Part shown: piece after piece, positions 59,852 to 64,000 of the stretch
Layout: the number at the start of each line of letters is the position of its first letter
Numbering within the stretch: position 1 is the first letter of the stretch
Source of the DNA: Algibacter miyuki
GTDB taxonomy: Bacteria > Bacteroidota > Bacteroidia > Flavobacteriales > Flavobacteriaceae
NCBI RefSeq assembly: GCF_030409805.1
Contig: NZ_JAUFQP010000013.1
Coordinates: 372,001-436,000, forward strand
Direction: 5' to 3'
Length of the DNA stretch: 64,000 bases
The notes under the pieces: generated by a model
Databases searched by the model: none
Told to the model about the DNA's origin: nothing
The model's input: only the letters and a program-made list of their open reading frames with translations
Translations under genes and position numbers: made by a program

Positions 59852-59936
59852 GGGCATTACCCTACGGGTCGGGCTATCACTACTCGCTCCCTTCCTTTGG
59901 TCGGGGAGCTCAAACATACCGTTCTATCCCTAATGC
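59852..59936 (+). repeat. Structured intergenic repeat, copy C
   Basis: An 85-base element between ccoG and ccoH, opposite in orientation to them. It opens GGGCATTACCCTACGGGTCGGG and closes TATCCCTAATGC, so GCATTA (59854-59859) mirrors TAATGC (59931-59936). Copies A and B have CGTTA/TAACG at these positions, a paired change that keeps the inverted ends. The middle hairpin is GCTCCC ... GGGAGC. Confidence 0.75.
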
Positions 59937-59976
59937 AACTACCTGCCAAATTACTTTTCAGTTCTTAACAGCAGGC

Positions 59977-61401
59977 TTACTTAAAACTTCTTGGGCCTAA
60001 AAAGTTAGCTGTAGTGGTTTCAATTAATTTATCTCCAGAGTAAACTCCAATTTTAATTTTATTTCTATCGCCACTTAAAGCCGAGTTATTTATTTCAACA
60101 AATAAAGTCCCTTTAGATATTTCTTGTTTAGGTACTACAAAGTGATCGTTTGTTGCCACCAATTTTAATTCTCCTTTATGTGAAAGTAATTTAAAGCTTA
60201 CGCCCTCAATAGCTTCCGATGTTTTATTTACTAATTTATAAGTAAACACATTACTAATAATATTGTTATCCTTGTGCTCGTATAGTTGACCAGGTAATCT
60301 TAAAATAGTAGCTTCTACATCGTTTCGTAAAAAAAGCATACCTACAAGTAAGCCTGTTAAAATGGCTAATACCGCGATGTAACCTTTAATTCTTGGAGTT
60401 AGTTTAAACGGTACTTTCTTTTCTATATTTTCTTCACTCGTATATCTAATTAAACCTTTTGGCAGGTTAATGCTTTCCATAATATGGTCGCACTCATCAA
60501 TGCAAGCCGTACAGTTTACACATTCTAACTGTGTACCGTTTCTAATGTCTATACCGGTAGGGCAAACATTAACACATTGCATACAATCGATACAATCGCC
60601 ATGGCCTAAAGCCTCACGATCTTCAGTTTTTCTGAATTTTTTTCTACCATTTTCTGCCTCTCCACGTTTATGGTCGTATGCCACAACAATAGATTTTGTG
60701 TCTAAAAGAACACCTTGCAACCTACCGTAAGGGCAAGCAATAATACAAACCTGTTCTCTAAACCAAGCAAAAACAAAATAAAATACGGCTGTAAATATGG
60801 TTAACGATATTAACGTACTGGAATGTTCTGTAGGGCCATCGGTGATGTAAGATATAAGCTTGTCGCTTCCTATTAAATACGCCAAAAACACATTGGCGAT
60901 GATAAAGGAAATCAAAATAAAAATAATTGTTTTTATTGTTTTTTTTCTAATCTTCTCGGCATTCCAATGTTGTTTGGCTAACCGCATTTGTTTACCACGA
61001 TCGCCTTCAATCCAATATTCAATACGTCTAAATACCATTTCCATAAAAATGGTTTGTGGACAAATCCATCCGCAGAAAATACGTCCGAAGGATACTGTAA
61101 AAAGTGCAATAAACACAACACCAATAATCATCGAAATTACAAATAGATGAAAATCTTGAGGCCAAAACGGGAAACTAAAAATATTAAAACGCCTTTCTAA
61201 AATATTAAACATTAAAAACTGGTTGCCATTAATTTTAATAAATGGTGCCAATAGTAAAAATGCTAATAAGGCGTAGCTTACGTATTTACGATACTTGTAA
61301 AACTTGCCACTTGGTTTTTTAGGAAATACCCATGCGCGTTTACCGTCTTCGGTAACCGTGCCTATGGAGTCTCTAAATGTTTCGTTGTCTGGCGTTTCCA
61401 C
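59977..61401 (-). CDS. ccoG: CcoG, cbb3 oxidase accessory ferredoxin-like protein
   Basis: 474 residues. Five membrane segments, a membrane Cys motif FCGWICPQTIFMEMVFRR near 109-126, and two [4Fe-4S] motifs: CIDCMQCVNVCPTG near 268-281 and CVNCTACIDECDHIM near 291-305. The C-terminal periplasmic Ig-like domain starts near 370. CcoG takes part in copper delivery or reduction during cbb3 assembly. It follows ccoP after 69 bases. Confidence 0.94.
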   Translation of the reverse strand: METPDNETFRDSIGTVTEDGKRAWVFPKKPSGKFYKYRKYVSYALLAFLLLAPFIKINGNQFLMFNILERRFNIFSFPFWPQDFHLFVISMIIGVVFIALFTVSFGRIFCGWICPQTIFMEMVFRRIEYWIEGDRGKQMRLAKQHWNAEKIRKKTIKTIIFILISFIIANVFLAYLIGSDKLISYITDGPTEHSSTLISLTIFTAVFYFVFAWFREQVCIIACPYGRLQGVLLDTKSIVVAYDHKRGEAENGRKKFRKTEDREALGHGDCIDCMQCVNVCPTGIDIRNGTQLECVNCTACIDECDHIMESINLPKGLIRYTSEENIEKKVPFKLTPRIKGYIAVLAILTGLLVGMLFLRNDVEATILRLPGQLYEHKDNNIISNVFTYKLVNKTSEAIEGVSFKLLSHKGELKLVATNDHFVVPKQEISKGTLFVEINNSALSGDRNKIKIGVYSGDKLIETTTANFLGPRSFK

Positions 61402-61470
61402 GTTGTTTGGTGTTTATAAACCTGCTAGTAAAAAACTAACAGGTTTAAGGTATATTGAGTTAGTGTATGC

Positions 61471-62370
61471 TTAATTTACAGCTGCAGGTGCGTCACTTTC
61501 AGCTGTCCAAATATCGCCTTGTGGCTCTTTTGGGTTTGCAGGCGTTGTACCTTGCAGACTTAAAACGTAACTAGAAACCTGAGCAATTTGTGCTGGTTTT
61601 AGTTGTGCTTTCCAGGCAATCATTCCTTTTCCAGAACGTCCACCTTCAGATATGGTTTTAAATACATGTTTAACATCGCCACCTAAAATCCAGTTCGGGT
61701 CGGTTAGGTTCGGGCCAATTCCACCACCACCATCAGCCATGTGGCATGCCACACAGTTAGTCTCGAAAATGGTTTTTCCGGCTTTTAAGTCTGATGCTTC
61801 AGTTAATAACGTTACAGTATTAAAATCGACTAAATCTTTTGCCGTTTTTTTGTATTCTTCAATGGCTATTCTAGCTTCTGCTAATTCTGTTTCTAATTCA
61901 TCAATTTGATTGTCACCATTAAAAACTTCATATTTCAACATGTAAACAATAGCAAAAACGATGGAGATGTAAAAGGCGTATACCCACCATGGTGGTAAAT
62001 TGTTATCTAGTTCTTTGATGCCATCGTAACTGTGATCTAAAATAATTTCAGCTTCTTGTTCTATTGGTTTTTGACCTAGTAATTTGGTATAAGTTTCTTT
62101 TATCCAAGTGAATTTATAGCCCAATTCTTTTTCAGCTAAAAAACGAGCTTTAGCCGCTTCGTCTAATTTATGAAGCATTACATTTTCCAATGCTCCAACA
62201 ACACCTTCAATAGCTATTAAAATTAGAAGTACTAAAATTAAAAATAATTGAACGGCAGTATATTCAATAAAAGCCGGCTTTTCGCCAGAATCTACACAGT
62301 ATTCTGTTGCAGCGAAAATTATTAAAAAGGCTACGGGAATTCGTATCCAAGATGGAATTAGTTTTCTCAT
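61471..62370 (-). CDS. ccoP: CcoP, cytochrome c subunit of cbb3 oxidase (mono-haem)
   Basis: 299 residues. An N-terminal membrane domain (about 1-60), a linker with HSYDGIKELDNNLPPWWVYA near 112-131 (the CcoP hallmark), another membrane segment near 131-145, and one cytochrome c domain with a single CxxCH (ETNCVACHMADGGGG near 203-217). Canonical CcoP carries two haems; only one is present here. The start overlaps the ccoQ stop by 4 bases (ATGA). Confidence 0.92.
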   Translation of the reverse strand: MRKLIPSWIRIPVAFLIIFAATEYCVDSGEKPAFIEYTAVQLFLILVLLILIAIEGVVGALENVMLHKLDEAAKARFLAEKELGYKFTWIKETYTKLLGQKPIEQEAEIILDHSYDGIKELDNNLPPWWVYAFYISIVFAIVYMLKYEVFNGDNQIDELETELAEARIAIEEYKKTAKDLVDFNTVTLLTEASDLKAGKTIFETNCVACHMADGGGGIGPNLTDPNWILGGDVKHVFKTISEGGRSGKGMIAWKAQLKPAQIAQVSSYVLSLQGTTPANPKEPQGDIWTAESDAPAAVN

Positions 62371-62552
62371 AATGTATCGTCGTTTTGAGTTTCTAAAGGC
62401 AGGTTGCTAACGTTTTGTATATAGTCTTTTTTCGCAGTAATAACCCACCAAAAAAGGAGTACAAAAAATGAAAAGAATATCACTAACGAAATTATTGGAT
62501 AAATCTCGATACCGTCAATAGTTTCCATGTGGTATTTTATAAATTTCAACAT
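62367..62552 (-). CDS. ccoQ: CcoQ-like small subunit of cbb3 oxidase
   Basis: 61 residues with one membrane segment (about 20-40, ISLVIFFSFFVLLFWWVITA) and a charged tail (KKDYIQNVSNLPLE). Identified by position between ccoNO and ccoP and by its FixQ-like shape. It stabilises the oxidase in other bacteria. Its stop overlaps the ccoP start, and it begins 24 bases after ccoNO. Confidence 0.85.
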   Translation of the reverse strand: MLKFIKYHMETIDGIEIYPIISLVIFFSFFVLLFWWVITAKKDYIQNVSNLPLETQNDDTL

Positions 62553-62576
62553 GATTTTATATTGTTTTGGTGGTTA

Positions 62577-64000
62577 TTATTTTTGTTCTGGTTTCACGTG
62601 AATATCGGTACCTAAGCGCTGTAAATAAGCAATAAGTGCCACAATTTCTCTGTTTTTCATTTCTATAAAAGGCTCTCCATTGTCGGCTGCATATTTTTTA
62701 TCCGCTTCATAGGTTTTTGCAAAATCAGGATCTTGATATAGGTTTTGCTCAATTTGCCCACCTTGCTCTAACATAGCTTGTTGTGCATTATTAATTTCCT
62801 CTTGCGTGTATGGTACGCCTAGGGTTACCATAGCTTCCATTTTTCTTTCGGTTAACGATTTATCTAACTCACTACCTTCTCCGGTGATTAACCAAGGGTA
62901 TCTTGGCATAATAGAACCTGATGAGGTACTTTGTGGATCGTACATGTGGTTAAAGTGCCAGTTATCTGAATATTTAGCGCCAATTCTATGTAAATCTGGT
63001 CCGGTACGTTTTGATCCCCAAAGGAATGGATGATCGTAAACAAATTCTCCTGCTTTAGAGTATTCACCGTAACGTTCAACCTCGTGTCTAAACGGACGAA
63101 TCATTTGAGTATGGCAGCCTACACAACCTTCACGGATATAAATATCACGACCTTCTAATTCTAATGGTGAGTATGGTTTTACTGTTGAAATGGTTGGTAT
63201 ATTAGATTTTACCATAATGGTTGGTACAATTTGAACCACACCACCAATTAAAATAGCAATAGTTGCTAAAATGGTTAATTGAATTGGTTTACGTTCTAAC
63301 CAAGTGTGCCATCCTTCATTAGCTGTTCTGCTTTTAGAAACACGTTCTAATGCTGGAGCTTCGGCTAATTCATCTTCAACTTTGCTACCTTGTCTAACAG
63401 TCATAATCACGTTATAAACCAAGATAAACATACCAATAATATATAAAGTACCACCAACAGCACGCATCATGTACATTGGCATAATTTCAGTAACGGTTTC
63501 TAAAAAGTTACCATAAACTAAAGTACCATCTGGATTAAATTGTTGCCACATAGAATACTGAGTAAAACCGGCAACATATAACGGTAAAGCATACATGATA
63601 ATACCTAATGTGCCTACCCAAAAGTGCACATTAGTTAAAGATGCAGAATACATTTTTGTTTTAAATAGACGTGGAATTAAGTAATAAATTAATCCAAAAG
63701 CCATAAAACCGTTCCAAGCTAATGCACCAACGTGTACGTGGGCAACAATCCAATCTGTAAAATGCGCTACCGCATTCACACTTTTTAGCGAAAGCAATGG
63801 GCCTTCAAAGGTCGCCATACCATAACCGGTAATGGCAACAACCATAAATTTTAAAACAGGATCTGTACGAACTTTATCCCATGCACCACGCAAGGTTAAT
63901 AAACCATTGATCATACCACCCCAAGACGGCATTAGTAACATTACTGAAAATGCAACACCTAAATTTTGTGCCCATTCTGGTAATGCCGTATATAATAAAT
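62577..64000 (-). CDS. ccoN: Fused CcoN-CcoO subunits of cbb3 oxidase (partial)
   Basis: The frame is open to the window edge, so the N-terminal part of CcoN is missing; the visible part begins LLYTALPEWAQNLGVAFSV. The CcoN end holds haem/Cu-ligand-like HFTDWIVAHVHVGALAWNG. After a linker (KVEDELAEAPALERVSKSRT) the CcoO part has one membrane segment and a single CxxCH (EGCVGCHTQMIRPFRHEVER), then GPDLHRIG and SIMPRYPWL. Fusion of ccoN and ccoO is usual in Bacteroidota. This is the catalytic, high-affinity terminal oxidase. Confidence 0.94.
   Translation of the reverse strand, partial: LLYTALPEWAQNLGVAFSVMLLMPSWGGMINGLLTLRGAWDKVRTDPVLKFMVVAITGYGMATFEGPLLSLKSVNAVAHFTDWIVAHVHVGALAWNGFMAFGLIYYLIPRLFKTKMYSASLTNVHFWVGTLGIIMYALPLYVAGFTQYSMWQQFNPDGTLVYGNFLETVTEIMPMYMMRAVGGTLYIIGMFILVYNVIMTVRQGSKVEDELAEAPALERVSKSRTANEGWHTWLERKPIQLTILATIAILIGGVVQIVPTIMVKSNIPTISTVKPYSPLELEGRDIYIREGCVGCHTQMIRPFRHEVERYGEYSKAGEFVYDHPFLWGSKRTGPDLHRIGAKYSDNWHFNHMYDPQSTSSGSIMPRYPWLITGEGSELDKSLTERKMEAMVTLGVPYTQEEINNAQQAMLEQGGQIEQNLYQDPDFAKTYEADKKYAADNGEPFIEMKNREIVALIAYLQRLGTDIHVKPEQK

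Noticed and set aside
1..64000. tRNA genes, rRNA genes, CRISPR arrays, prophage or insertion sequences
   Set aside because: I looked for cloverleaf patterns, regularly spaced repeats, integrases and transposases and saw none that I could support.

Overview
The window is chromosomal DNA of a member of the Bacteroidota, most likely a marine Flavobacteriaceae. The evidence is AT-rich sequence, promoters of the TAnnTTTG type, a fused CcoN-CcoO cbb3 oxidase subunit, PorV/PorQ-like, DUF3276, DUF1573 and LETM1-related proteins, and a SusC-like TonB receptor. I cannot name the genus from sequence alone. No tRNA, rRNA, CRISPR array, prophage or transposase gene was found.

Bases 1-19474 are a long co-directional surface-polysaccharide cluster. 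It opens with nonulosonic (sialic-type) acid genes: a CMP-sugar synthetase fused to a HAD phosphatase and a NeuB synthase without its usual C-terminal domain. Next come an O-acylation module (SGNH protein, MBOAT acyltransferase, second SGNH protein), nine glycosyltransferase-like genes, an FkbM methyltransferase, a Wzy-like polymerase and, last, the phosphoglycosyltransferase that starts repeat-unit assembly. Many genes abut or overlap by 1-4 bases, so the cluster is probably one or a few transcripts. No flippase or export gene is in view.

Bases 19525-48681 are mostly core genes: PorV/PorQ-like and DUF4105 proteins; pssA and a DUF808 protein; an SPFH - membrane protein - ribbon-helix-helix operon; kdsD-tatC-AhpD-like-lptB; recQ; a cyclophilin-FKBP fusion; several small stress or modification enzymes; csaA; DUF3276; an MsbA-like exporter; nusB-DUF1573-yajC; a DEAD-box helicase; a MOSC protein; a PfkB kinase; a TonB-like protein; a LytS/LytTR two-component set with 2TM proteins; lpxD; and a LETM1-related protein.

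Bases 48841-56096 hold an envelope module: two DUF4331-type secreted proteins, a TPR lipoprotein and TonB receptor pair, and, convergently, a YceI lipoprotein - ECF sigma - RskA-type anti-sigma operon. Bases 56211-64000 are a low-oxygen respiration block: a HemN-type oxidase behind a perfect FNR-like palindrome, a tandem universal stress protein, and the cbb3 oxidase genes (ccoNO-ccoQ-ccoP-ccoG-ccoH-TauE/SafE-like) on the minus strand.

The signals that ordinary gene annotation does not explain are: a family of three structured intergenic repeats whose ends covary; a 13-base motif, TTCCGCGAAAGCG, found four times including inside two unrelated genes; three genes whose -7 box starts exactly 12 bases before ATG, suggesting leaderless mRNAs; and an inverted repeat over the start of the SPFH operon that the operon's own DNA-binding protein could recognise.
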